Below are positions 24,001 to 34,267 of a stretch of DNA of 64,000 nt, piece after piece (the stretch's first letter is position 1; each line of letters begins with the position of its first letter). The notes beneath the pieces are model-generated. The model was not told the origin of the DNA, made no database searches, and saw only the letters and a list, made by a program, of their open reading frames with translations. Both the position numbers and the translations under genes were made by a program. The stretch is from Mrakia gelida (taxonomy: Eukaryota; Basidiomycota; Tremellomycetes; Cystofilobasidiales; Mrakiaceae). Location of the stretch: NCBI GenBank assembly GCA_024345305.1, contig BRON01000001.1:558001-622000 (forward strand), read 5' to 3'.

Positions 24001-24563
24001 GCCCTGGGTCCCTCCCGCGAAGGGTATCTACGGTGGAGACGTCAGCTTGTAAGTTTTCTCTCCTACTACTCCACCAAGTTCTCTCTCGAAGCCGAGCGAA
24101 CACGCGCGTCCAACCTGTCGGTTCGCTGACGAGCCCCTCCTCGTCTTCTCCTCCACTTTTTCCCGTAGCCTCTACTGCACCTACTGCATCGTCGGAATCG
24201 CCATCATCTTCCTCTGCTACGCCTACTGGGCTCTCTGGTTCAAGCTCCTCCCAAAGTGGCAGAGGCGAGCTCTCTCCTCCTTCTTGACTTTCCCAATTTC
24301 ACGTCCTGACCTCGCTTCCTTTCTTCCCTCTCTTGCTCCCCTCCTCCCCGCCCAGGTTCACCTGGAAGGAACAAATCACCGTCCTCTCCAACGGCGAACT
24401 CTCCAAGTCGCTCATCAGGATCTACGACGACAACAACAACAACGAGGACGCGTCGCGATCGTCGGGTTCCGAGGAGTACGACGAGAACGAAAAGAAGACT
24501 CTTCCTGTCGAAGGTCAGTCGGGACCTGAGTATGGGATTACGCCGTCGCTTGAGAGGAGGTAG
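21015..24563 (+). CDS. MUP1: High-affinity methionine permease-like amino acid transporter (LAT/APC family)
   Basis: Twelve-TM APC-superfamily permease of about 590 residues, probably plasma membrane. Start ATG 21015 (MSDLDQKRSEKGEDG). TM1 carries the substrate-binding unwound helix GTGVFSTPGSIL after PLGKQFGWFSVICLNISMM. Other diagnostic blocks are YYLELGSYFPDRAGAEVVYL, KGLGVAAYTVAVVLIVLSTK, FSYGGYNNACNIINETKGGI and FALLEKVFGPVAGK-type loops, followed by ARVIREVARQGVLP. These match the Mup1/Mup3-like LAT branch of fungi rather than the AAT branch. The hydrophilic C-tail has an acidic stretch and ends TPSLERR at the TAG 24561-24563. About 15 introns, several with GACGCGT inside. The methionine specificity is inferred from the family. 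Confidence 0.85.
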
Positions 24564-25053
24564 ACGTATCTCCCTTTCCTTCTCGTACGTAGATGTGCGC
24601 ACTTCGCTTCATTTTGCTTCGTCTTTGTTTCTCCAGTCTCGTTCTCGTTCTCGATGGTCTTGAGTTTTGCTCTCCTTTCTCTTCCGTTCTCTCTCTTTTG
24701 CGTTGGGTTTGCTTGGGCTCGTCTTCGGTTTCTCCTTGGTTGTATCTGAATGCTCGTATGGTTGTCTCCATGCCGCAGAGAAAAGCAATGAGCTTCGAAA
24801 CCGAGCTGAACTCGACGCGACGCGGAGGAGGACTGGACGAACTTGGCTTTCCTTTTGAGCTGGCCTGACTCAGACTTGCAAAAGGCGATAGACTTCACTC
24901 GCAGAGTGGAAGGTTATTCGGAGGGCTGCATGGACCATCTGATCCATTCCGTGAAACGTTTCAAAGCAAAGCAAACCAACGAAACAAGATCCGAAGAAAC
25001 GAGATCCAAGTTCCAACCTCTCTCCTCTTTCTTCCTTCTCGCTCCACCAAAGT
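24564..25053. other. Convergent 3' intergenic region
   Basis: 490 bp between the methionine permease and ACS permease stops. The T-rich sequence at 24600-24700 fits a 3' UTR. No gene seen. Confidence 0.4.
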
Positions 25054-28049
25054 CTAAGCCTCCAACCCTCTCTTCTCCTCCCCTCCCTCGACCACGAAAC
25101 CATCTTCCTCCGCCTTCCTCCTCGCCTCCTTCTCGTCCCTCTTCGACAGGTAGAGGATGGCGAGGAACGTCCCAACGAGGAAGATCTGCGCAACCGAAGC
25201 GGCGATGGTCCCCTTGAGGACTCGAGGCTGTTCGGTTTGCTTGAAGAGGAGGAGGGGGAGCCAGGCGTTGAAACTGAAGGCGACGGAGTTGAAGGTTCCT
25301 GAAGGCGGAGAGCGCGAGGGTCGTTGATCAGTCAAGCGAGAGTCGGTGGAGAGCTCTCGTAGAAATGAGAGGGAGCGGAACTCACCCATGACTATCCCAC
25401 GCTTCTCAGAAGAACCTCGGAGAATCTCGCTGCACCTGAGGAAGAGAAGGAAGCAAAGGAGGAGGAGGGAAAGGTCAGCGACGCGACGAGATGAGGCGAG
25501 ACGCGTCGGAAAGCGGGCAGGGAAGATTTTCCTTCGCACGAACCAAGCGTATAATAACCCTGGAGTCGTATTAACAACCCCGCTGAGGTAGTAGGCCACC
25601 CATCTCGGTACTCGGTTGGTTTGGTAGAGAGGAGAACCGGCGAGCCACGCACACACGATTCCGTGCCACACCTGTCGAAGCGAACGAAGGACGAGGCTCG
25701 GGTCAGTTCGAGTGGTAGTCAAAGTGGTATGAGAGTGTAGCACGGACAGTGACGAAGATGAGAGGAGGCCTGAGAGAGAGAGGGAGAGGTAAAGGAGGAT
25801 GGACGGTCAGCGACGCGTCGAGTCGCGAAGCGAAGCGAGAAGCGAGAGAAGAAGGGAAGAAAGACTCGCCATCTTCGGCCCTTCAGGACTGAATCGGAGA
25901 GCCAAGCGAATCCCAAAGCGGAGAGAATCTGGACTGTCCATATTCTGAGCGAAAGACGAGACGGAGAAGGTCAGCTCGAGGACTTGGTTTCGATGGTTCA
26001 ACCCTGTCTCGTCACTCACCCGGAAGGATAGTAGTTGATCTGAGGGACCGTGTACACCGGGCCTGGGTTTCCACTCTTCCCACTGTACTTGAGCCAGAAG
26101 GCCATACTCTGCTGGGGTCCTTGCGAGACTGGATCGAGACAGCGAGCGAGCTGAAGGTCAGCGTCGAAATCAAACGCTGAACGATTCGGAGCTACGAGCG
26201 CGAGAGAAACGAAGGGACGAACAGATGTAGAGCGAATAGGCGATGGTGAAGACCCAGATATGCCAAGTCTTGAAGATGTCGAGGAAGAACTTGAGGTTGT
26301 ACGACCCTTTCTGAGGTCCTGCTCGTCCTGCGGCTTTCATCCGAGCCATCCCGATCTCGATGTCTCGAGCGGAGAAGATCCAGGATGGTCGAATGTTACT
26401 TGGAAGGTCGGGGATGAAGAAGCTGTGAGTGAAGTGAGAATGAAGTGGACGAGAGCGAAAGGAAGCGACGTCAGGTCAGTACGGTTTGGTGGTGGGGGCA
26501 CACGTTGCGTCGATGCTTCGGGCGACTCGACACCCACAAAGCTCCGATGGCGACTGGAAGGGAGATGGCAGCGTCGATGATGAAAATCCACTTCCACCTG
26601 AAGAAAAGGAACCGAAGGGAGTCGTCTCGTTAGTGCGTGGCGAGGAAGCAAAGGGACGAAAAGCTGCGACTCACCCGGGTCGTCCGAGCACACCGTTCAA
26701 GGCGGCGTAGATTCCACCCGAAAGGTTACCACCGATAAGAGTACCACCAGCAGTAGCGGCTTGGAAGATGTTGCTCCTCTTAGCGAGCTCTCCCCTGGAG
26801 CAAAGGAAAAAGCGGTCAGCTTTCGAGTCGTCGAACGAAGTGAAAGCCAGTTGAAGCAACTCACTTGTTGTACCAACTTCCGATGAGGAAGAGAAGGCCA
26901 GGGTAGTACCCACTCTCGAAGACTCCGACGAAGAACCTGATCGCGTAGAGGGCGTGGCTGAGAAAGGAAACGGCGAAGGGAAGACGAAGTCAGCGAGCTC
27001 GAAATCGAAACTGCGTCTCCACCGTCCACACTCACTAGTTGTTGATGAAACCTGTGCCGAGAGTCAGGAGAGACCAGCCGAACTCGAGACCGAAGATGAC
27101 GCTGGATGGGTGGAGAAGGTAGACTCGGTCAGCGGACGAAGAAGAATCGAACGTGGCGAGGAACGTCGACGCGTCCTCTTCCATGACGCTCCTTCGACCT
27201 GTGCCTCTTTTTAAGAGACGATGAAGCAAAGAAGACACTCACTAGTGAGGACTGAGCCGGTTGAGAAGCATGGTGGTCGGGACTTGGCCTGGGAGACGAA
27301 GAAGAGTCGAAGCCAGTTCAGTTCTTCGTTCCGTTCCTCCTCAGCCTTCTCCATACCTGCTCGAGCTCAAAATGATGGACTCACCAATCACGTATCCCTA
27401 AAGCGTCAAAATCAAGGCGAGAAAGAAGGTCGGTGGTCAATTCAACGAGTTCAATCCTGAGGAGTCGACGCGTCGGCAAATCCATCCCTCCCTCTTCAAA
27501 TTGCGAGAAACCCGAACTCACAACGGTCCAGCAAGTTTGAGCATAGTTCAGCTGCAGTCCGTACATCCCAAGATCCTCTTTCATGCCCGAGACGCTGTAG
27601 ATCACGAGGAAGAGTACGAAGAACCCCCACGAAGAAAGTCAGCTCGACGCTCGAGTTCGAACGGACGAACGGAAAGGACAAAGTTTCTGGAGAGACAAAC
27701 TCACAAGGCAGAGTTCAAGTTGCTCTGATCGATGTATCGCATTATCAACCCGAGCACCGAGAAGACGAGGAGGGTAGCGTCTAGTTTCATCAGAAAACGA
27801 CGTTCTGAAATCGAAGAACAAGGGAACGAAGGGTTTGGATCAGCGACTGCTGCTCTTCGAGCGCTCTGAACGAAACGACTCACCCTCAGGAGGCTTGGAG
27901 AAACTATCCCAGATGTATCCGTACCAGGGGATCTTCGCGAGAGGCGGCTCGAGGACGTAGGGAGCCTGCTCAGAGACCGACTCGGGAGGGGAAGGTGTGA
28001 AGTCGGAAGCTCGCTTCTCGTCTGCTTCGTTGGCGATGGCTGCTGACAT
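25054..28049 (-). CDS. MFS anion:cation symporter (allantoate/nicotinate/pantothenate permease-type)
   Basis: Plasma-membrane MFS protein of about 510 residues in the Dal5/Tna1/Fen2 family. Start ATG 28049 ([17 protein letters not shown]). The pre-TM1 and TM1 regions read [20 protein letters not shown], then [20 protein letters not shown], the ACS hallmark. Next are [60 protein letters not shown] and [19 protein letters not shown]. After the central loop come [20 protein letters not shown] and [19 protein letters not shown]. The charged tail ends EEKRGLEA at the TAG 25056-25054. Relatives import organic acid anions such as allantoate, nicotinate, pantothenate or biotin precursors with protons. 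The exact substrate cannot be read from sequence. It shares a 611-bp promoter with the 2OG oxygenase gene. Confidence 0.9.
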
Positions 28050-28660
28050 CTTGAAGGACGAAAGGGATGGGGAGGAGGTGGTGGTGGTAGCGAGCGTTTG
28101 AAGTGAACGGGGTCAGTTTTTCCTCCGACCTCGAGGCTGCAGACGGGCAAAAGAGGAAAGAGGAAGGGCACGATCTCGAGGGAGGATGGCGTGCGTCCTC
28201 TGGAAGGAGCAGGGGAAGGCGAGATTAGCTCTTCTCCTATCCTTGGCTGGTTGGCAAATACATCGCCGGAAGGTCTGCCGAGAGATAAGACTGTTGCTGT
28301 TAGCTTGAGAAGGAAGCTCGACGTTGGGAGGAAGGAAGGAAGCGGTCGAGCTCACTTCGATTTCGACTCCAAAAGTGTGAGCTCGAGCGTTCGCTTCTCC
28401 TTCTCTCCTCTCCTCCAGCAGCATCTTTCCCGAAAAACTTCTTTGAGCTTTGAATAGCTTACCGTCTCTAATGAGGCCATCCTGAAGGACGGTTGATGAT
28501 CGTCTCTCGGTTTGAACGGCAGAGCGGGCCTTGTCCGAGGGTCGATGAGGGCGGAAGGAGCGAGGAAGACGTGCTCTCCGTTCCCTTCACTCCTCATGGC
28601 TCTTCAGCTTCCTTCTTCTGCTCCCTCTTCTCTTCCACTCACTCCTCAGCCAACAGCTCC
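28050..28660. promoter_or_regulatory. Shared divergent promoter of ACS permease and 2OG oxygenase
   Basis: 611 bp between two divergent starts. It contains an ACTCCTCAG acceptor-like site at about 28649, just before the oxygenase ATG, which may end a 5' UTR intron. No independent gene recognised. Confidence 0.45.
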
Positions 28661-30699
28661 ATGTCTCCCATCGCTTCTGAACCCTCGGCTCCCATCACTC
28701 CCTCGCCTCTCAAGCAGCAACCTCAACCCATCGTCCAACCCGCTCCTTCGTCTTCCGAGCTTCCTTACCTTCCCCCTTGGGTCGCTCCTCCAGAGACGAA
28801 GCAGAATCGTGAGTAGAAACCTCCAAGGCTGAGAACTCTAGCCTCCGTCCATCCACTCCCGAGCTGACTTCCCCTCTCCTTCTCTTCTCTTGCAGTCGAC
28901 TGGGCTTCTCTCGAGACCATCGATCTCACCGTTCTCGACAACCCTTCCCCCTCAGTGCGAGCTGAGCTCATCGCTCTCGCCAAACGAGCTCTCTCCACAG
29001 ACGGCTTCCTGTGAGTTTTCTCTCGAATAAGAAGCAGAGGAAGGGAGGGAGGGAAGGAGAGCTGGAGGGAGGACGAGGGATCGAGCTCGTCCGCGTCGGA
29101 GATCTGCGAGAGATGCTGACTCCCTCTCTCTCTGCTTCTTTCCAGCTACGTCGTAGGCACTGGAGTCCCTCAAGAAACTCTCGAAAGACATCTCGCCATC
29201 GCCCAGCATCTCATCACTGGAATTCCCGAGGAGGAGAAGCTGCCTTGTGAGTTCGAGTCAACGATCAGGCGAACGAAGTCGACCTCGTCTTCAAGGTCTG
29301 ATCTTCTCTCAACTCTTCCTTTTTCTACCAGACGCCGCAAAACTGAGTGAGGGAAGCTACCGAGGGTACAAGCTTCGAGGTGTTTGGAAACGAGATGGAG
29401 TTCAAGACAACATCGAGGTGCGTTCCCTCGTTCTTCGTCGTCGCCAGCCGCTGAAGCTGGCCGAAGCTGACCTTCACGCTCTCTGCTCTTTCCCTCTTCA
29501 GCACTACAACTTCGAGACTCCCTCTTTCCAAGGAACCTCTGCCGAACACCACCCTGCAGGTTCGTTCCATCTCTTCTAGCTCTCCTTCTCGTCGTTCTCG
29601 CACACGTGTCGATCTCGCACCTCATCACTGACCTTTCCCTTCTGGCCTCCTCAGTCCTCCCCTTCCTTCCCGAGATCCGAGTCTTCTCCGACTATACTTA
29701 CAACCACATCGTCAAGAAGATCCTCAAGATCATCTCCCTCGTTCTCGAGCTCGACGAAGACTCGCTCTGGAAGCTGCACGGCCACGAGGATCCCATCGGA
29801 AACGCTTGCCAACGTTACATGGGCTACTTCCCGAGGAACGACGAGGACGATAAGGCAACGGAGGGGATCTGGAGCAAAGGCCACACCGACTGTGAGTGAG
29901 GAACGAACGAGACGGACTGAGAGTCCTCGCTCGATGCTGACTTCGAACCCGCTTTCTCGTCGCTTTCGTTTCGTTTCAGACAACACGGTCTCTCTTCTGT
30001 TCTCGCAGCCCATCTCAGCACTTCAAGTTCTCACTCCTGACAACGAGTGGAAGTGGGTCAAGCATGTGCCTGGAGCCGTTGTGGTGAACGTCGCCGACGC
30101 GTTGGATTGTGAGTTCGCGAACCCCTTCTCTCCCGCGTCGCGTTCGATGGAAGCTCATCTTCTCTCTCTCTCATCCACAGTCCTCAGTGGTGGTGTTCTC
30201 AAGGTCAGCTCCCCACCCTCCTTTCCTTTCGGCTTCTCGTGCGCCTGATGAAGCTGACCCTCTCGCACTTTCCTCTTCTCTTTCCTCTCTCTCAGGCAAC
30301 CCGACATCGAGTCATCCGACCTCCCTCCGACCAAAACGACATCATCCGCTACATCTCCATCCACTTCGCTCGAGCAGCTCCCGACGTCGAACTCAATGCT
30401 ATCGCCGAGTCCCCCGTCGTCCAGAGAGAGGGGAAGAACGCGTTCCAATCCAGGATTGACGAGGGAGGACGAGCGCCGACGCAGAAGGAGTGGCTCGAGG
30501 AGAGGATCAGGAGGACGGGACACGAGCTTTACGACGACAAGAGGTCGCCTGCTGGAGCTGGGAGGGTTGAGGTGAGTTTTGTGAACTCTTCGTCGCGTCG
30601 ACCATTGTCAGCTCGCTGACCTTGGTTCTTCTTCTTCTCTGGCTGCTTTCGGTGTTCCAGGAGGAGGTTCTGGGAAGGAAGGTCGAGTACTACGTCTGA
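28661..30699 (+). CDS. 2-oxoglutarate/Fe(II)-dependent dioxygenase (isopenicillin-N-synthase-like)
   Basis: Cytosolic oxygenase of about 405 residues in roughly ten exons. Start ATG 28661 (MSPIASEPSAPITPSP), after a Pro-rich head. The DIOX_N region has LETIDLTVLDNPSPSVRAEL and RALSTDGFLYVVGTGVPQ. The jelly-roll core supplies the iron triad: H and D in KGHTDYNTVSLLF (residues near 249 and 251) and the distal H in LKATRHRVIRPP (near 304). Arginine of RYISIHFAR is placed to bind 2-oxoglutarate. A lysine-rich C-terminal extension ends GRKVEYYV at the TGA 30697-30699. The family includes flavonoid/gibberellin-type, thymine and secondary-metabolite oxygenases, so the substrate is unknown. The divergent ACS permease suggests the pair may import and oxidise a common small organic acid or heterocycle. 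Confidence 0.9.
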
Positions 30700-30874
30700 G
30701 CTTCGCTTTCGTTTCCCTTCGGTCTCGAGTCATGATCTGTTTCACGAAGTCGCGCGTCGAGCTCGAGTCGAAAGAAAAACGAGCGATTCGAGGGTAAGGC
30801 GTCTATGCAGCATGCGAAATAACAACAAGTGATAGAGTAGTGGTACAGTAAAGGAAAACCTTGACATTACGACC

Positions 30875-31512
30875 CCCTCTTTGTTCTGCTCGTTCTTTTT
30901 GAACGCCTCTCCCACGCCTCCCTCAACCACGACCATCCAGCCACTCCTAGACCATGCTCAACTCCATTCTTAACCAGGAAACTGGTGAATGGACGACCAA
31001 CACGCCCAGGAGGAAGACTGAAGCAGCGAGTCGACCGTTCGTTCAATCCGTTTTGGAGGAGGACGAGGAGGAAGAGGGGGGACGTGCGGTCGACGACGAC
31101 CTTCATATGGTCGAGACCTTTGTTGGAGGCATTCAGTTTGACAAGAACTCTCAGACCTGTGAGTTCTTGATCTCCTTCACTGCAGATCTGGATACGAAGA
31201 GGAACGTCGCGCTGATCTTCCCTCCCTCGTCTCTTCTTCTCTCGCCCTCTGTTGCTCATCATTTCGAATGCTCGGATACAGATTGCCTACCTCCGGCTTC
31301 CATCTTCCATCGACCCTCTCCTCCTCCCTTCTATACCTCCCCAGCAACCACCCTCAGCTCCCTCCCGTCCCCTGCCTCATGCGCCTCCTCCGTCGCTTCG
31401 GAGGATTTGTTCACCTCCCACCCCAGCCCCTGCTCCCCCTACACGTCGTTCGACTCGGCTCGCGACTAACTCCCACCCGTCGAGGACCTCTTCCCTCTTC
31501 CCTCAACCTCAG
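30875..31512 (+). repeat. Direct duplication, copy A (truncated)
   Basis: Matches 38897-39540 in the same orientation, offset 8022 bp at the left end. Bases 30885-31265 (381 bp) are identical to copy B. The flanking single differences are T/A at 30884 and G/T at 31266. After that the copies differ at about 25 positions and by small indels. Homology stops after CCTCAACCTCAG at 31512. No terminal inverted repeats or target-site duplication seen. Confidence 0.95.
30954..31469 (+). pseudogene. Truncated 5' copy of the unknown low-complexity gene at 38976
   Basis: It starts MLNSILNQETGEWTTNTP exactly like the gene at 38976 and keeps its exon 1 and intron 1. In exon 2 the codon after FDSARD is TAA (31467-31469), where the full copy has TAC. 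The homology ends 43 bp later, so all the downstream coding sequence is missing. The intron difference at 31266 (GAA here, TAA in the other copy) removes the in-frame intron stop. Without splicing, this copy is one open frame of 171 residues. It may be a dead fragment or could yield a short protein; no distinct promoter beyond about 80 duplicated bases is visible. Confidence 0.8.
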
Positions 31513-31678
31513 CGCGTCGAGGCTCGAGACGAGAGAGAAAGGTTCGCATCGAGTTGGGTGTTGTGAGGTGGAACAAGTCTAGGTTTCGAAGGAGCGAAGA
31601 TAAAACGAGTAGACAAGGAGAAAAACTAGCAGACCAGCAGTCTAAGAGAGGAACAAGGGCGTGACGAACCAAGCAGCC

Positions 31679-33879
31679 TCAACAAAAGATCGAACTCCTC
31701 CCTTCCTTCCACTCCTGCTCCCAGATCGACTGTTCCCAAACCGGTTGCAGAGACGTAGTAGCGAGTGGGAACGGTCCAGCAGTCCTCCAACCTGGTTGCT
31801 CCGTCTTCATGACGATCTCGCTGGGTCGAAGGAAGAACGAACGAACTAAAAGATCAGCTCGAGAGAGCGACCGCAAACTCGACGAGGGAGAAGAGACAGA
31901 AAAAGGCGACTCACCGAATCGTTGATCCTCGCAAGCCGACTGGGATCGTGCTAGGATCGACTTCCGTGCATATTCCAGCGAGCTCGGGAGGTACGTCGAA
32001 CTTGTAGTCGCGCCAGAAGGAGGCTGCGAGGGAAGAGGAAGATGAAGAAAGCTGGTCAGTGGAGGTCGACTTCGAGGTTCGACCGAATCAAGCTCGAGAG
32101 GATGTACCAGGCATAGTCCATCCGGTGATATCGCAGACGTCACCGAAGATCCTGGCAGACTCGATGACTGAGAGAGAAGGAGAGAAGAGGGAGAAGAAGA
32201 AGAGCGAGCGAGGACAGGGATGAGTCAGCTCGTTCGTTTGACACGTATCGTCAAAGTCGAAGCAAGAGGTTGGAAGAGACGTGGACTCACTCTCTGCGAT
32301 CATCAAAGCACAGTCGAAATGAGTCGTCGTCTTTCCAAAGATGAGCTTGATGATGGGACGCGTCGGGAGAAGCATCAGCCGCTCGTCGAGGCTGGCGGTC
32401 GAAAGGAAAGCTTGATCCTCGGGTGACAAAGGGTTATCGATGCTGAGGTACGCGTCTCGTTGGTCTGAGGTGGCGGCGAGGAGTCTGAGGATGGCGAGTT
32501 GGAGTTCCTTGATCTGAGGAGAGGGCAGGAAACGAGGAGAGGAGAGACGCGTCAGAATCGACTTTGATCGTTGAGGAGAAGGAGGAACGAGGATGGATCG
32601 CAGGGGACGAACGGCAGCGGCGGAAACAGTGCTGTGGTATCCCAAATCCGAGGAGGATCGTCTTCGGCTCGTGAGGTAGGCGCGATGAAGCTCGAAGAGC
32701 GTGTCGAGGTACGAGTCTTGGGTTGAAGGGAGGTTGGGAGGGAGGTGGACCGGCTCCAAGGACTGCTGCTGTTGCAGAAGTGGCTGAGGAGGATGGGTTG
32801 GTGGTGAGGAGTTCCAGAAGGCGAAGGTTTCCGACTGGGCGAGAGGGATGGAGTTGAAGAGAGGGGAGGGGTCGGGTTGACGAGCGAGATGGAGAGCCGA
32901 ACGAAGCATTTCCGCGTCGAGACCTGGTGCGAAGCCCGAGGTAGGAAGGAGTCCGAAAGGATCAAGCGAAGGGTAGGGCTGCGAGTCGAGAGAGGGAATA
33001 TAGGAGGTAGTGAAGGAGGAGGTGGAGAAGGGAAGGGCGTTGTCGACGACCTTCGTACGGAACAACGCTCGAGCGAGAAGAAGGTCAGCGAAAGAGCGAA
33101 GGCGCTCGCGCCGAACACCTCCGGAAGATGAAATACTCACAGAAGTAGTTGGGGAGGGGTCACTGCTCCATAATGCATGGTTGGGAGTCGGGAAGGAAGG
33201 TGGTTGGGGAGGAGGGACGGGAGGGAAAGCGAGGTTGAGGTCGGGCTGGGACGACGACGACGATGTTGAAGCTGGCAAATGTGGTGTTCCCTGTTCCATG
33301 CCAGCGAAGCAGCTGGAATGCGAGCGCGGGATCTCAGTGGGTACTTCTGGTAGAAGATGGGGCTTAAGTGTCAGTTTCATCGTTCGCGATTCGAGCGTGA
33401 AGAGACAACGAACCTGCGACGGAAGACAGCGAAGAGCACGATGGAGGGCACTCCTTCGACGAGGAAGTCCATGTAGAACCCTCCCCGAGTAACATTCCTA
33501 TCGTCCTATCATCACCCCTAAGCTCAACTAGCTTCTGAACCAGCCTCCCAACCGTGCTCGTCAGCCTCGCGACCTCTGCGTCCGTGCGAGCGAGTGCTTC
33601 GACGATTCCGACCCGAGTGACCTCGTCCATGGCATTCCAGCTCCCTGATCTCCTGAAGATGGAGGGAGAGGGGTGAGCGTCCGTGTCGCTGTGGCTACTG
33701 CTGGTGGTGCTGCCTTCAAAGGGGGTTTGGGACGAGGAAGTTGGTGCTGCTGCCGATTCCTCCTTCCGACGAGCTCGAAGTGCCGCCTGTTTCCTCCGGT
33801 TCCTCTCCTTCTGATAACTTGTCTTCTCCTCTGGAGTAAGACCTTTGGGCATCCTGGAGAGAGATTGAGCGGGAGGCAT
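31679..33879 (-). CDS. Putative bZIP-like transcription factor
   Basis: About 600 residues. The chosen start is ATG 33879 (MPPAQSLSRMPKGLTPEE), preceded by a pyrimidine-rich leader; an in-frame ATG at 34104 is less likely. A bZIP-like basic region follows at once: SYQKERNRRKQAALRARRKE. No long heptad leucine zipper directly follows. A helix with DAEVARLTSTVGRLVQKLVE occurs about 70 residues later. Splicing over an intron with a CTGAC branch site (donor near 33415, acceptor near 33353) leads to a Ser/Pro-rich middle, then RRERLRSFADLLLARALF and KELQLAILRLLAAT. The C-terminal conserved-looking region reads SARIFGDVCDITGWTMPG and FWRDYKFDVPPELAG, ending RSSIFC at the TGA 31681-31679. The architecture recalls fungal bZIPs with a C-terminal regulatory domain, but I cannot name it. 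It may control a neighbouring permease. Confidence 0.6.
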
Positions 33880-34267
33880 CGTTGAGGGAAGGGAAGGAAG
33901 GGGGAGAGGGAAGGGGAGGAAGAACGTTGGGGAGGAAGGAGGTGAGCTCGACCGTTTTCGACTTTGGCCCTCAAGGCGACGACCGATGGGAGAGCTTCCA
34001 AGATGAAATTTCGACGAGTTGGATCTGAGCTGGTGACGAGGGACTTCGACAGGTGGAGAAGGAAGCTGATGAGGGTTGGGATGAGCTTTGTTCAACAAGC
34101 GCACTGAGGGAAGAGGGAAGCAGGAAAAGGTTGGGGGCGATCGACCGTAACCGTTTCCCCTCCGAGTTGACGCGAAAACTGCTAGGGATCAAAAATGAGA
34201 CATAGGTAGAATAGGACGGAAGATGTGTGCGGTATAGACGAAGCTACGAAAAACCAGGAGAGAGCTT
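33880..34267. promoter_or_regulatory. Tandem intergenic region upstream of the bZIP-like gene
   Basis: 388 bp between the amino acid permease stop and the bZIP-like start, both leftward. The sequence next to the bZIP start is strongly polypyrimidine on the coding strand. It would hold the permease 3' UTR and the bZIP promoter. Confidence 0.4.

Noticed and set aside
30875..31512. Possible mobile element as the cause of the duplication
   Set aside because: The duplicated unit is part of a spliced gene with its leader. No terminal repeats, target-site duplication or transposition protein is present.
34104..34104. Upstream in-frame ATG as the start of the bZIP-like gene
   Set aside because: The extra 75 residues are Pro/Ser-rich and end in a polypyrimidine-encoded stretch typical of a leader. 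The ATG at 33879 sits right before the basic region.
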